This document shows, one piece after another, positions 1 to 9,474 of a stretch of DNA of 44,195 nucleotides; positions within the stretch are counted from its first letter, which is position 1; each line of letters begins with the position of its first letter. The notes under the pieces are model-generated. The model searched no databases. It worked only from the letters and a program-made list of their open reading frames with translations, and was not told the DNA's origin. The translations under genes were made by a program, and so were the position numbers. Where the stretch lies: positions 1 to 44,195 of the forward strand of contig FR884115.1 in assembly GCA_000435975.1 (NCBI GenBank), written 5' to 3'. The DNA comes from Oscillibacter sp. CAG:241 (GTDB lineage: Bacteria; Bacillota; Clostridia; Oscillospirales; Oscillospiraceae).

Positions 1-2
1 TC

Positions 3-440
3 CTGCTGTACATGGCCCAGTTGAAGGGGCTGAGGCCCCGGGCCGCCCGGGAACAGCTTCGGGAGCTGCTGCAGGTGGTGAACCTGTGGGACGCGGCCCA
101 CCGCCGGGTCGGCGGCTTTTCCGGCGGCATGCGCCAGCGGGTGATGCTGGCCCAGGCCCTGCTGGGTGCGCCCAAGGTCCTGCTGCTGGATGAACCCACC
201 GCCGGGCTGGACCCGGAGGAGCGGGTGCGCCTGCGGGAATATATCCGGCAGTTGGGCCGGGACAAAATCGTCCTTATCACCACCCACATCACCGGCGACG
301 TGGAATCCATTGCCAGTGAGATTTTGCTGCTGCACCACGGCGTCCTGCTGGCAGACGCCCCGGCGGAGGAATTTATCCGCGGCTGCGGTGCGGCCAACCT
401 GGAGGACGCCTATATCCGGCGGCTGCATCCCCATGCGTGA
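3..440 (+). CDS. ABC transporter ATP-binding protein, C-terminal part (cut by window edge)
   Basis: This is the C-terminal half of an ABC ATPase; the reading frame is open from base 3, so the N-terminus with Walker A lies outside the window. Visible are the ABC signature (GGFSGGMRQRV), Walker B (LLLDEPTAGLDP) and the switch histidine in TTHITGDVES. The LDEPTAGLDP style and the short tail fit the ABC-2 type exporter or drug/antibiotic-efflux class. The stop overlaps the start of the next gene by 8 nt, so the two are translationally coupled and very probably form one exporter. The substrate cannot be told from the sequence. Confidence 0.93.
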   Translation: MLYMAQLKGLRPRAAREQLRELLQVVNLWDAAHRRVGGFSGGMRQRVMLAQALLGAPKVLLLDEPTAGLDPEERVRLREYIRQLGRDKIVLITTHITGDVESIASEILLLHHGVLLADAPAEEFIRGCGAANLEDAYIRRLHPHA

Positions 441-2697
441 GTGCAGGCGTGTTTTCTCCCGCAGGAGTCTGCTGTGGCTGCTGGTGCTGATGGCGGCGGT
501 GGTGTTTTTCCACCGGGTGGACCATCACAACGCCCCCGGCTTTGCCGCCGCCTATCGGCAGACCGTGGCTCAGCTGGCAGCCAGCCCGGACCCGTCTGCC
601 GCCCTGTCTCAGATGGAGGCGGAGAGCCGCCGCTATATGACGGCCCTGCTCTGGCGCAGCACGGATGACCCGGACCTGCTGGAGCTATACCGGGATCAGG
701 CCCGGCAGGTGCTGGGCGACGATTATGAGGCGGCAGCCATGGCATATGATCTCAGCGACCAGGCCCAGGCGGAATTTACCGCCCGGCAGCAGGCCCAGCA
801 GACCCTCCGGCAGCAGCTGGACTACCTGGCGGCGTACCCCGGATATCTGGATACCATCCACGAAAATGCCGCCAACATGCCCACCCTGTCCATTTTCATG
901 GACAGCAGCGCCGGAAAATTCCATGCGGAAAACGTGAAGAAAACGGACCGGGACTTTCCCCGCAGCACGGATGTGTCCCTGACCCTGACGGAGACTGCCG
1001 GACTGGAGAATTTCTTGCAGGACGGTGTGGTGTCCGTGTGCATTCTGCTGTGGATGCTGGTAACGGTGCTGCGGCTGACGGAGGAGCGCCGCAGCAGTCT
1101 GCGATACCTGGTGTTTGGCAGCCCCCAAGGCCGGACATGGCTGGCCCTGCGCCGGGTGGGGATTCTGGGCCTTTCCGCCGCATTGGGCACAGCCCTTCTG
1201 ATGCTGACGGGCCTTGTCACCGACAGTCTGCTGTACGGCGGGCTGGGCGACCTGTCCGCCGCCGCCCAGTCCAGCGAAATTTTTCAGAATTTTCCGTACC
1301 CGCTGACTCTCCGCCAGGTGCTTTGGGCGTATTGCCTGCTCAAAGCTCTTGGCATGTGGCTGATGGGACTGCTGCTGTGGCTGATTCTTCAGCTGATCCA
1401 CCATTTGCAGACGGCTATGGTGGCCGCCGCCGCATTTCTGGCGGTGGAATACAGTCTGTTCGCCTTTGTACCGGACAGCTATGCCATCGTGGCCCTTCGG
1501 TACATCAACGTGTTTTCCTTCGTCGGCATGGAAAAGACGTTTCTGCACTATCTGAATATCAACCTGCTGGGCCGGGCGGTAAACGGCGCCATGCTGTGTA
1601 CCGCCCTGCTGCCGGCGCTGTTGGTGCTGGCAGCGGCAGGAGCCGTGGTCTATGCCGGGCATCACCGGCCCATGGCCGGAGCCAACGTGTTCCAGCGTCT
1701 GGCGGCCCGGTTGCGTCCCGTGTTTTCCCGGGCCTCCGGCCGGCTGACCCTGACGGGGTTCGAGTTCAGGAAAATCCTATGGTATCACAAGGGACTGCTG
1801 GTGCTGCTGGTCTTTGCCCTTTGGTGCTTCCGGGCAGCCGCAGCCCCCACGGCGGACGTGTCCCTGTACGACACAGATACCGCCGCCTTTCAGAATGAGT
1901 TCCAGGGCCCTGCCACGGAGGACACCCTCCGGGCCATCCGGGCCCGCATAGCGGAGGTGGAAGGCTGGCCGGAGTCCGAGATCCGCTCCGCCCAGCTGGC
2001 GGCCCTGTCCGCCGTGGAGGACGAGGCTCTGAAAAAGCTGGACACCGGCCTGTGGGTGCTGAATCCTGCGCCCATGTTCACTCTGTGCGGCGGCGACGTA
2101 GGCGGCAGCCAGCGCATTCCGGCCATGGCGGCACTGCTGACAGCGGCACTGCTTACGGCAGGCACCTTCGCCGGAGAGCGGCAGCAGCGGATGCTGCCGC
2201 TGCTGCAGACCACGCCCCGGGGCCGCCGCCGGGCGCCCCGCTGCAAGCTGATCCTGTCTTCCCTGTTGGCGGCAGCGGTATGGCTGACCCTGACCCTGCG
2301 GCAGGTGTACCAGGTCTCGTCGTATTACGGCGGCCTGACGGCCCTGTCCGCCCCGCTGCGCAGCGTGGCCCACTTTGCAGACCTGGCCGCAGACTGCACC
2401 GTGGGACAGTGGCTGGCCGGATGCCTGCTGCTGCGGCTGCTGGTGCTGCTGGCTGCCGCCATGACCGGGTGCCTGCTGTCGAGCCTGTGCCGGACGGTGA
2501 ACGCTGCCGTGGTGGTATGCTGCGCCGGACTGGTGGGCCCGGCGGCCCTGGAGCTGGTGGGCGTGCGGGCGGCAGGCATCCTGTCCCTGGCCCGCCTGTG
2601 GACCCCCGTTACCTGCTCCCTGTATGCCTATCTCATCCCCCTGGCTCTGCTGATAGTCTGCCCCCTTCTGTGCGTGCGGCGCAGGCCCAGGGTCTGA
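433..2697 (+). CDS. ABC-2-type transporter permease, large (754 aa)
   Basis: Membrane partner of the upstream ATPase. The start is the ATG at 433, inside the end of the ATPase gene; the open frame continues upstream but only as a shadow of that gene. The protein opens with a basic stretch and a hydrophobic segment (about residues 12-26), then a hydrophilic extracytoplasmic-looking region to about residue 190. About five membrane segments follow, then a second hydrophilic loop and a further set of segments to the C-terminus. This looks like two ABC-2-type halves in one chain. It is much longer than single ABC-2 permeases (about 250-400 aa), which fits large lipid/peptide or self-protection exporters. 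Family-level call only; the substrate is unknown. Confidence 0.8.
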   Translation: MRECRRVFSRRSLLWLLVLMAAVVFFHRVDHHNAPGFAAAYRQTVAQLAASPDPSAALSQMEAESRRYMTALLWRSTDDPDLLELYRDQARQVLGDDYEAAAMAYDLSDQAQAEFTARQQAQQTLRQQLDYLAAYPGYLDTIHENAANMPTLSIFMDSSAGKFHAENVKKTDRDFPRSTDVSLTLTETAGLENFLQDGVVSVCILLWMLVTVLRLTEERRSSLRYLVFGSPQGRTWLALRRVGILGLSAALGTALLMLTGLVTDSLLYGGLGDLSAAAQSSEIFQNFPYPLTLRQVLWAYCLLKALGMWLMGLLLWLILQLIHHLQTAMVAAAAFLAVEYSLFAFVPDSYAIVALRYINVFSFVGMEKTFLHYLNINLLGRAVNGAMLCTALLPALLVLAAAGAVVYAGHHRPMAGANVFQRLAARLRPVFSRASGRLTLTGFEFRKILWYHKGLLVLLVFALWCFRAAAAPTADVSLYDTDTAAFQNEFQGPATEDTLRAIRARIAEVEGWPESEIRSAQLAALSAVEDEALKKLDTGLWVLNPAPMFTLCGGDVGGSQRIPAMAALLTAALLTAGTFAGERQQRMLPLLQTTPRGRRRAPRCKLILSSLLAAAVWLTLTLRQVYQVSSYYGGLTALSAPLRSVAHFADLAADCTVGQWLAGCLLLRLLVLLAAAMTGCLLSSLCRTVNAAVVVCCAGLVGPAALELVGVRAAGILSLARLWTPVTCSLYAYLIPLALLIVCPLLCVRRRPRV

Positions 2698-2709
2698 TCT
2701 GTATAAAGC

Positions 2710-2751
2710 AAGAAAAATCGAGCCGGTTCGAAGACCGGCTCGATTTTTCTT
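2710..2751. terminator. Bidirectional intrinsic terminator between convergent genes
   Basis: An 18-bp perfect inverted repeat (2710-2727 and 2734-2751, 6-nt loop) has an A-run on the left arm and a T-run on the right arm. It therefore works as a U-tailed hairpin in both directions, ending the ABC permease transcript from the left and the membrane-protein transcript from the right. Confidence 0.93.
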
Positions 2752-2778
2752 GACACGTTTCCACAGATACAGTAGACT

Positions 2779-4002
2779 TTACAGCAGCGCGAACAGCACA
2801 TACAGCCAGTGGGCCGCCACGCCGGCGCACAGGCCGCCTACGGTGTGGCTGATGATGGCCTTGCCGATGAGATGGTTGCATCCCAGGCTGTTCATCATGG
2901 ACACATGGGTGCTGAGATAGCCGCTCCAGCACATGCACATAGCGGTAAACACCGCGATGTCGCCGCCGGCAGCCTTCCCCTCGGCCAGCAGCTGGGGCAC
3001 CAGGCTGATGGCCGCACCGGCTGCGCCCAGAGCCGTCACCGGCACCGCCAGACCCTCCGGCGAGGAGAAGCCGAACAGCGGCGTCATGATAAAGCTGAGC
3101 TTATCCGCCAGCTTGGGCAGAAGTCCGATGCCCTCATAGGCCGCGCCGGTATACAGGCCGCTCTCTGCCGGGCCGTTGGTGAGCATCATCACCACCGTGC
3201 AGATAACCAGCACGCCCGGTATGATGCTCACGCCCATTTTCACGCCGTCCATGCCGCCGTCCAGCAGGGCAGACATGAAGCGGGTGCCGGTGCCGCCGGC
3301 CCGGACGGGACGCACCCGCTTGCCCCCCAGGGACAGGGTGCCGCCGTCAATCATGGGCTGCTCCCGGCCGTATACCTTGGCGGTAAATGCCAGCATGATC
3401 CGGGTGGATACGATACTGCCTACCACCGCTCCCAGAAGGCCAGTCAGGGCCGCGCCGGTGTAATTCACCCCCTTGCCGGGGGACAGGCTGATCATATAGG
3501 TACACACGATGAAGCCCATGCCGAAGGACGTACCCAGATTGGTCAGGGCCGGAAACTGATACGCCTTGAACAGGCTTTTGAAGTAACGGTCCTGGGCCAG
3601 GGAGAGAACGGCCGGGTTGTCCGACAGAAATGTGGTCACCACGCCCACGGACGCCGCCCCCGGCAGGCCGTATACCGGCCGCATGAAGGGGTTGAGCATC
3701 CGGTTCATCAGCGACACCAGGCCAAACTCGGAAAACAGCGCCGAAATGGCCCCCATGATGACGCACAGGGCCGTCAGATACAGCACCGTATCCGTCAGAA
3801 GGACAAAGGCGGTGTTGATCATGGTGTTGATGGTGTTGCCCAGGCCCATTTTGGCGGCAAACAGCGCAAAAAAGGCCACAAACAGCACGATGAAAATGAA
3901 GTTTTCGGGTCCGATCTCCTTTTTATAGCAGGTGGGCCCCTTGTGGGTTTCTTCGGCCCCGACAGGCGGGGCCTGGGTTTCCTCGATGACAGACTGGCTC
4001 AT
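2779..4002 (-). CDS. Nucleoside-recognition (GATE) domain membrane protein, CD0519/CD1768-like
   Basis: Polytopic membrane protein of 407 aa. A hydrophilic N-terminal tail of about 45 residues is followed by about eight to nine hydrophobic segments. It carries the conserved loop pattern of the family (GLPGAASVGVVTTFLSDNPA and FGFSSPEGLAVPVTALGAAGA), typical of the YjiH/nucleoside-recognition proteins that Clostridia carry in several copies. The ATG at 4002 is chosen because AAAGGA lies just upstream and a strong promoter (4067-4095) sits between it and the further upstream in-frame ATG at 4119. It is divergent from a LysR regulator, which probably controls it. The transported substrate is not known; the 'nucleoside' in the family name is a domain label, not a demonstrated activity. 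Confidence 0.8.
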   Translation of the reverse strand: MSQSVIEETQAPPVGAEETHKGPTCYKKEIGPENFIFIVLFVAFFALFAAKMGLGNTINTMINTAFVLLTDTVLYLTALCVIMGAISALFSEFGLVSLMNRMLNPFMRPVYGLPGAASVGVVTTFLSDNPAVLSLAQDRYFKSLFKAYQFPALTNLGTSFGMGFIVCTYMISLSPGKGVNYTGAALTGLLGAVVGSIVSTRIMLAFTAKVYGREQPMIDGGTLSLGGKRVRPVRAGGTGTRFMSALLDGGMDGVKMGVSIIPGVLVICTVVMMLTNGPAESGLYTGAAYEGIGLLPKLADKLSFIMTPLFGFSSPEGLAVPVTALGAAGAAISLVPQLLAEGKAAGGDIAVFTAMCMCWSGYLSTHVSMMNSLGCNHLIGKAIISHTVGGLCAGVAAHWLYVLFALL

Positions 4003-4066
4003 AGCGATTTTCCTTTCTTCCTTGTCCCTATTCCACAAAATACTCCGCTTTTCGCGGAACCAATTT

Positions 4067-4095
4067 ATCATACCGCATAAAGCGCATCCTGTAAA
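4067..4095 (-). promoter_or_regulatory. Sigma-A-type promoter for the GATE membrane protein
   Basis: On the minus strand TTTACA (4095-4090) and TATGAT (4072-4067) are 17 bp apart. Transcription would begin near 4060, giving a leader of about 58 nt that contains a small inverted repeat (TCCGC/GCGGA, 4044-4058). The site lies in the divergent spacer shared with the LysR gene, where such regulators normally bind. Confidence 0.75.
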
Positions 4096-4130
4096 ATAAA
4101 TATATTTCGTAGGGAGCATGAGAAAAGCTT

Positions 4131-5003
4131 ATGGCTGACAACACATATCGCATCCTGACCAAAATCGCCGAGACCGGCAGCCTGACCCGCACGGCGGAGC
4201 AGCTGAACTATACCCAGGCCCGGGTCAGTCAGATTCTGAAATCCGCCGAGACGGAGTTCGGACTGACCTTGTTTGTTCGGGGCAAGCGGGGCGTGATGCC
4301 CACGCCGGAGTGCCGGTGTCTGCTGCCGACTTTGCAGGAGCTGGTGCGCCAGGAGCTGGTGCTTCTGGACCAGATGGACCAGATTCGGGACCTGCGGGGC
4401 GGCACGGTGTCCATCGGCACCTTTACCAGCGTGTCCTGCCACTGGCTGCCCCGGCGGCTGAAGGCCTTCGGGCAGCTGTATCCCCAGATTCGGTTTCAGC
4501 TGAAGCTGGGTGACGTGGCCCATATCGATCAGTGGCTCCGGGAGGGCACCGTGGACCTGGGGCTGATGATCGACCCGGGGACCGAGGATCTGACGTTTCT
4601 GCCCCTGCTGGAGGACTGCTATTCTGTGATTCTGCCCCGGGAACATCCCCTGGCCGGAGCGGAGGAGCTGAGCCTGGAGCAGCTGCGGGAGGAATGCTTC
4701 ATCCTGCTGGAGCCGGAGGACAATGCCCCGGTGGAACCGCAGCTGCGGCAGGCCGGGGTCCGGGTGGGCTATCGGGTAAAGGATGACTACACCATTCTGG
4801 CCATGGTGGAAAGCGGTCTGGGCGTCAGCGTGCTGCCTCATCTGCTGCTGCAGCGCACGTCGTACCGGGTCCATGCCGCACGGCTGATGCCGCCGGTGGC
4901 CCGGTGCATGGGCATCCTCCTGCCCAAGGAGGGATATGTCTCCCTGGCAGCCCGGCAGTTCGTGTCGTTTTTGCGGCAGGAAGCGGAAGCGATGGAAAAA
5001 TAG
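4131..5003 (+). CDS. LysR-family transcriptional regulator
   Basis: A 290-aa protein of standard LysR length. Residues about 5-64 form the winged helix-turn-helix (GSLTRTAEQLNYTQARVSQI), followed by the linker helix and a periplasmic-binding-protein-like effector domain (about 90-288). It is divergent from the GATE membrane-protein gene with a 128-nt spacer. This is the classical layout for a LysR regulator that activates its neighbour and represses itself. Its own promoter and ribosome binding site are weak to the eye (AGGGAG lies about 15 nt before the start, with a purine-rich AGAAAAG nearer). The ligand is unknown and is presumably related to the cargo of the membrane protein. Confidence 0.93.
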   Translation: MADNTYRILTKIAETGSLTRTAEQLNYTQARVSQILKSAETEFGLTLFVRGKRGVMPTPECRCLLPTLQELVRQELVLLDQMDQIRDLRGGTVSIGTFTSVSCHWLPRRLKAFGQLYPQIRFQLKLGDVAHIDQWLREGTVDLGLMIDPGTEDLTFLPLLEDCYSVILPREHPLAGAEELSLEQLREECFILLEPEDNAPVEPQLRQAGVRVGYRVKDDYTILAMVESGLGVSVLPHLLLQRTSYRVHAARLMPPVARCMGILLPKEGYVSLAARQFVSFLRQEAEAMEK

Positions 5004-5005
5004 CG

Positions 5006-5042
5006 AAAGCCTCCCTCATGGCGATGCCATGGGGGAGGCTTT
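5006..5042. terminator. Intrinsic terminator between lysR and larC
   Basis: A 16-bp stem (5006-5021 with 5027-5042, one G.U pair) has AAA on the left arm and TTTT directly after the right arm. It is 2 nt beyond the lysR stop and 4 nt from the larC stop, so it probably serves both convergent genes. Confidence 0.9.
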
Positions 5043-5046
5043 TTGT

Positions 5047-6252
5047 TTACCTGATCTGCTGACGGACCTGGTCCAGGGGCAGGTCCTGTTCCCGGGCAAT
5101 ACGGGCCAGGTCCTCATATTCCGGCTTCTGCCGCCGGACGCCCCAGCCCTGAGACAGCTTCCGGGCCACAGGGCCCCAGGGTGTATCCACCGTTTCCTCC
5201 GCGCGGGACAGGGTATAGCGCCGGTGCCGGCTCTCCCGGACGCCCAGGGTGGTGGTGTGCAGCAGCAGCAGCCGGGCCATTTCCTCCCGCTGCTCCTCCC
5301 GGCACAGAACGCACAGCATCACGCCAGGCCTGGATTTTTTCATGCCAATGGGCACGGTGTACACATCCAGCGCCCCGGCCTCCAGCAGACGCTCCATAGC
5401 GAAGGCAATGTCCTCGCCGGTCATGTCGTCCAGATTGCAGGCCAGCTCATACACGTCGCCGATGTCTGCCGCCGTGTCCCCCAGCATGGCCCGCAGGCAG
5501 TTGGCCCGGGGAAAGTCCTTGTGGCCCATGCCGCAGCCCACGGCCCGCAGGGTCATCACCGGCATATCGCCGAAGCGGGTGACAAAGTGCCGCAGCAAAG
5601 CCGCACCGGTGGGGGTACACAGCTCCCCGTCAATCCCGCCGCCGTAAATGGGCACATCCCGGAGGATGTATGCCGTGGCCGGGGCAGGCACCGGCAGGAT
5701 ACCATGGGCGCAGCGAACAGTTCCGCTGCCCACATGGACCGGGGAGGCGATCACCTGGTCCGGCGCAAGCTCCTCCATCAGCAGGCACACCGCCGTCACG
5801 TCTGCCACGGCGTCCATGGTGCCCACCTCGTGGAAATGGATGTCCGTCACCGGCACGCCATGGACATGGCTCTCCGCCTGGGCAATGCCGTCATATACCG
5901 CCAGAATATCCCTCCGCACCCGGTCGGACACCGGGAGCCGCTCCACAATGTGGCCGATCTCGTGCATACCGTTGTGGTGATGGTGGGCGTGCTCATGGTC
6001 GTGGTCGTGCTCATGGTCGTGGTCGTGATGATGGTCGTGGTCATGCTCCGTTTCCCCGTTCACCGTCACGGTGACTCGGGAGCCGGTGATGCCGCACTTT
6101 TCGGCCTGCTCCAGGCGATATGTTACCCCGGGAATACCCAGGCCGTTGAGACGCTTGACAAATTCGTCGGGCTGGGGCAGCAGCTCCAGCAGCGCCGCCG
6201 TCAGCATATCTCCGGCGGCGCCCATGCCGCAGTCCAGATACAGGGTCCTCAT
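5047..6252 (-). CDS. larC: Nickel-pincer cofactor biosynthesis protein LarC (Ni insertion)
   Basis: LarC is the CTP-dependent cyclometallase that inserts nickel into the pyridinium dithiocarboxylate precursor, completing the nickel-pincer nucleotide (NPN) cofactor of lactate racemase and related enzymes. The 401-aa protein begins with the typical YLDCGMGAAGDM and contains DIHFHEVGTMDAVADV and the C-terminal LarC2 part (YELACNLDDMTGEDIAFAM). Residues 70-93 are extremely His/Asp-rich (15 His), a likely nickel-holding loop. In Lactiplantibacillus plantarum larC is split and made by ribosomal frameshifting; here both parts are one uninterrupted frame. Its start overlaps the larB stop (ATGA), and it is the last gene of the run. 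Confidence 0.95.
   Translation of the reverse strand: MRTLYLDCGMGAAGDMLTAALLELLPQPDEFVKRLNGLGIPGVTYRLEQAEKCGITGSRVTVTVNGETEHDHDHHHDHDHEHDHDHEHAHHHHNGMHEIGHIVERLPVSDRVRRDILAVYDGIAQAESHVHGVPVTDIHFHEVGTMDAVADVTAVCLLMEELAPDQVIASPVHVGSGTVRCAHGILPVPAPATAYILRDVPIYGGGIDGELCTPTGAALLRHFVTRFGDMPVMTLRAVGCGMGHKDFPRANCLRAMLGDTAADIGDVYELACNLDDMTGEDIAFAMERLLEAGALDVYTVPIGMKKSRPGVMLCVLCREEQREEMARLLLLHTTTLGVRESRHRRYTLSRAEETVDTPWGPVARKLSQGWGVRRQKPEYEDLARIAREQDLPLDQVRQQIR
5974..6045 (-). repeat. His/Asp-rich low-complexity repeat within larC
   Basis: A 72-bp degenerate repeat of CAT/CAC and GAC/GAT codons encodes LarC residues 70-93, with 15 histidines in 24 positions. On the plus strand it reads as repeated GGTCGTGGTC-like units. 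It is coding sequence, probably a metal-binding loop, and its repetitive nature makes it prone to length variation. Confidence 0.85.
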
Positions 6253-7004
6253 TTCTTTCCCTCCATGTGATTGATCATACTGGCCAAATACCCGGCGCCG
6301 AAGCCGTTGTCAATGTTCACCACCGATACGCCGCTGGCGCAGGAATTCAGCATAGACAGCAGGGCCGACAGGCCGCCGAAGGAGGCGCCGTAGCCCACGC
6401 TGGTGGGCACCGCGATCACCGGACAATCTGCCAGGCCGCCCAGCACGCTGGCCAGAGCCCCCTCCATTCCCGCGATGGCCACGATCACCGACGCGCTCAT
6501 GATATCGTCCATATGGTGCAGGGTGCGGTGCAGGCCCGCCACCCCCACATCGTACAGCCGCAGCACTTCGTTGCCGTGGACCTCCGCCGTCAGGGCGGCC
6601 TCCTCCGCTATGGGAATATCGCTGGTGCCGCCGGTAGCGATAACGATGCGGCCGATGCCGTCCGGCTCCGGCACAGTGCCGAGGATGCCGCAGTGGGCAT
6701 CCTCGTGATAGTCCAGAGGGTATGCGGCGGCAATCTCCTGAGCCGCCTTCGGAGACAGGCGGGTGATGAGAATGGTCCGCTGGCCCCGCCGGCGCATGGC
6801 GCCGATGATGCCGATCATCTGGGCCGGAGTCTTTCCCGCGCCGTAGATTACCTCCGCCGCGCCCTGGCGGATGCCGCGGTGCAGGTCCACTTTTGCATAG
6901 CCGATGTCGGTGAAGGGCTCCTTTTTCAGGGCCAGCAGCGCGTCATCCACGGACACGGTCCCCTGGCGTACGCCCTCCAGCATTTTGCGGATCTCGCTGT
7001 TCAT
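6249..7004 (-). CDS. larB: Nickel-pincer cofactor biosynthesis protein LarB
   Basis: LarB carboxylates the pyridinium ring of nicotinic acid adenine dinucleotide and cleaves its phosphoanhydride, the first step to the NPN cofactor. The protein has 251 aa. The C-terminal half is the PurE-like carboxylase domain (IATGGTSDIPIAEEA, GMEGALASVLGGL, VPTSVGYGASFGG). Cys222 in the LNSCASGVSVVNIDNGFGAG stretch matches the cysteine known in the family to bond the pyridinium substrate. The ATG at 7004 is chosen because it forms a 4-nt overlap with the larE stop and follows a GGAGG-like site; the frame upstream of it is a shadow of larE. Confidence 0.95.
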   Translation of the reverse strand: MNSEIRKMLEGVRQGTVSVDDALLALKKEPFTDIGYAKVDLHRGIRQGAAEVIYGAGKTPAQMIGIIGAMRRRGQRTILITRLSPKAAQEIAAAYPLDYHEDAHCGILGTVPEPDGIGRIVIATGGTSDIPIAEEAALTAEVHGNEVLRLYDVGVAGLHRTLHHMDDIMSASVIVAIAGMEGALASVLGGLADCPVIAVPTSVGYGASFGGLSALLSMLNSCASGVSVVNIDNGFGAGYLASMINHMEGKK

Positions 7005-7747
7005 GCTCTTGCCTCCAGGTCCAGCCATACGGCGTCGTAGTCCTGCCCCAGGCGGTCCAGGATCTCCTGCCGGTGCTCCAGCAGGTGGGGCATCTGGGCG
7101 GCGGGCAGCTGAATTTTCGCGCTGCGGCCCGCCAGGCGGACCCGGAAGTCCGTAAAGCCCAGGGAAAACAGATACGTTTCCGCCGCCTCGGTGACAGCCA
7201 GGTCCCGGGCGGTAATGGGCTGTCCGGTGGGGATGCGGGTGGCCAGGCAGGCGTATGCGGGCTTGTCCCAGGTGAAAAGTCCTGCCTCCCGGGACAGCCG
7301 TCGTATTTCGTCCTTGGTCAGGCCGCACTCCCGCAGGGGCGACCGCACCGACAGCTCCCGCAGAGCCCGCATGCCGGGGCGATCCCCGGCGTCGTCGGAG
7401 GCGTTGGTGCCGTCCAGCAGCACCGGAAAGCCGTCCTCCGCCGCTGCGGCGGCAATGGTGCGGAAGATCACGCGCTTGCAGTGGTAGCACCGGTCCGGCG
7501 GATTGGCCGTCACGGTGGGAGACGACAGCACGTCCACTTGCAGCTCTCGCAGGTCGGCGTGGAGGTCCCCGGACAGACGCCGGGCGTCCTCCAGCTCAAA
7601 CCGGGGCTGGAAAGCGGAATTCACATAATACGCCCGGATCCGGGCGCCGTAACGCAGAGCGGCATACAGCAGGTAAGACGAGTCCACCCCGCCGGAAAAG
7701 GCAATGGCCACCCGGGGATTTTCCTTGAAAAACTGTTGCAGATCCAT
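7001..7747 (-). CDS. larE: ATP-dependent sacrificial sulfur transferase LarE
   Basis: LarE is a PP-loop pyrophosphatase that adenylates the pyridinium carboxylates and donates sulfur, giving the dithiolated NPN precursor. The 248-aa protein has the PP-loop SGGVDSS at residues 18-24, a CYHC pair at 87-90, and Cys167 in ACLATRIPTG. Cys167 aligns with the cysteine that is consumed in the L. plantarum enzyme. The ATG at 7747 is preferred: a TTG 39 nt upstream would overlap the cupin gene and has no better ribosome binding site. A 19-nt gap separates it from the cupin gene, and a 4-nt ATGA overlap from larB. Confidence 0.94.
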   Translation of the reverse strand: MDLQQFFKENPRVAIAFSGGVDSSYLLYAALRYGARIRAYYVNSAFQPRFELEDARRLSGDLHADLRELQVDVLSSPTVTANPPDRCYHCKRVIFRTIAAAAAEDGFPVLLDGTNASDDAGDRPGMRALRELSVRSPLRECGLTKDEIRRLSREAGLFTWDKPAYACLATRIPTGQPITARDLAVTEAAETYLFSLGFTDFRVRLAGRSAKIQLPAAQMPHLLEHRQEILDRLGQDYDAVWLDLEARA

Positions 7748-7766
7748 GATTCGTCGATTCTTTCTC

Positions 7767-8099
7767 TTATTTTGCGCTGGGCACAATGCCCAGGATCACC
7801 AGGGGCTCCGTGCCGGTGTTTACAACGCTGTGGCTGTGGCCCTGGGGGCAGTAGTGGCACAGGCCGGGATAAACCGCCGCCTCCACGCCGTCGTCCAGGC
7901 ACACGCCGGTACCGGACAAAAAATACATGACCTCGCAGCTGTCGGTGTGGGTATGAAGGCCGATGGAGGAGCCGGGCTCCAGCGTCAGCCGTAGGATCTT
8001 GCCCATACCGTCCTGAAAGATGCGGGTCTCGGCCTCTCCCTGGCCGCCCTTGAACCGGGGCTGCACCAGAGAGGGCATACGGTCAAAGTCCAACGTCAT
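7767..8099 (-). CDS. Small cupin-domain protein
   Basis: A 110-aa single-domain cupin. The first cupin motif is visible as the His-x-His of GLHTHTDSCEVMYFLSG, and the second as PQGHSHSVVN, together giving a plausible histidine metal site. The start is an ATG with GAGGGA upstream, 10 nt after the rpoD stop. It lies between rpoD and larE in the same direction, so it is cotranscribed with them. A role in handling nickel or a small acid is possible from position only; family members include sugar-binding and dioxygenase-like proteins, and no specific activity can be assigned. Confidence 0.85.
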   Translation of the reverse strand: MTLDFDRMPSLVQPRFKGGQGEAETRIFQDGMGKILRLTLEPGSSIGLHTHTDSCEVMYFLSGTGVCLDDGVEAAVYPGLCHYCPQGHSHSVVNTGTEPLVILGIVPSAK

Positions 8100-8109
8100 G
8101 GCCGGTCCC

Positions 8110-9463
<1,354 letters not shown>

Positions 9464-9474
<11 letters not shown>

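Noticed and set aside
4003..4119. Longer N-terminus for the GATE membrane protein from the ATG at 4119
   Set aside because: The extension would cross a strong promoter, and the ATG at 4002 has a proper ribosome binding site.
5974..6045. Repeated GGTCGTGGTC-like units as a CRISPR-like or regulatory array
   Set aside because: The units are the reverse complement of His/Asp codons inside larC, with no spacers; coding repeat only.
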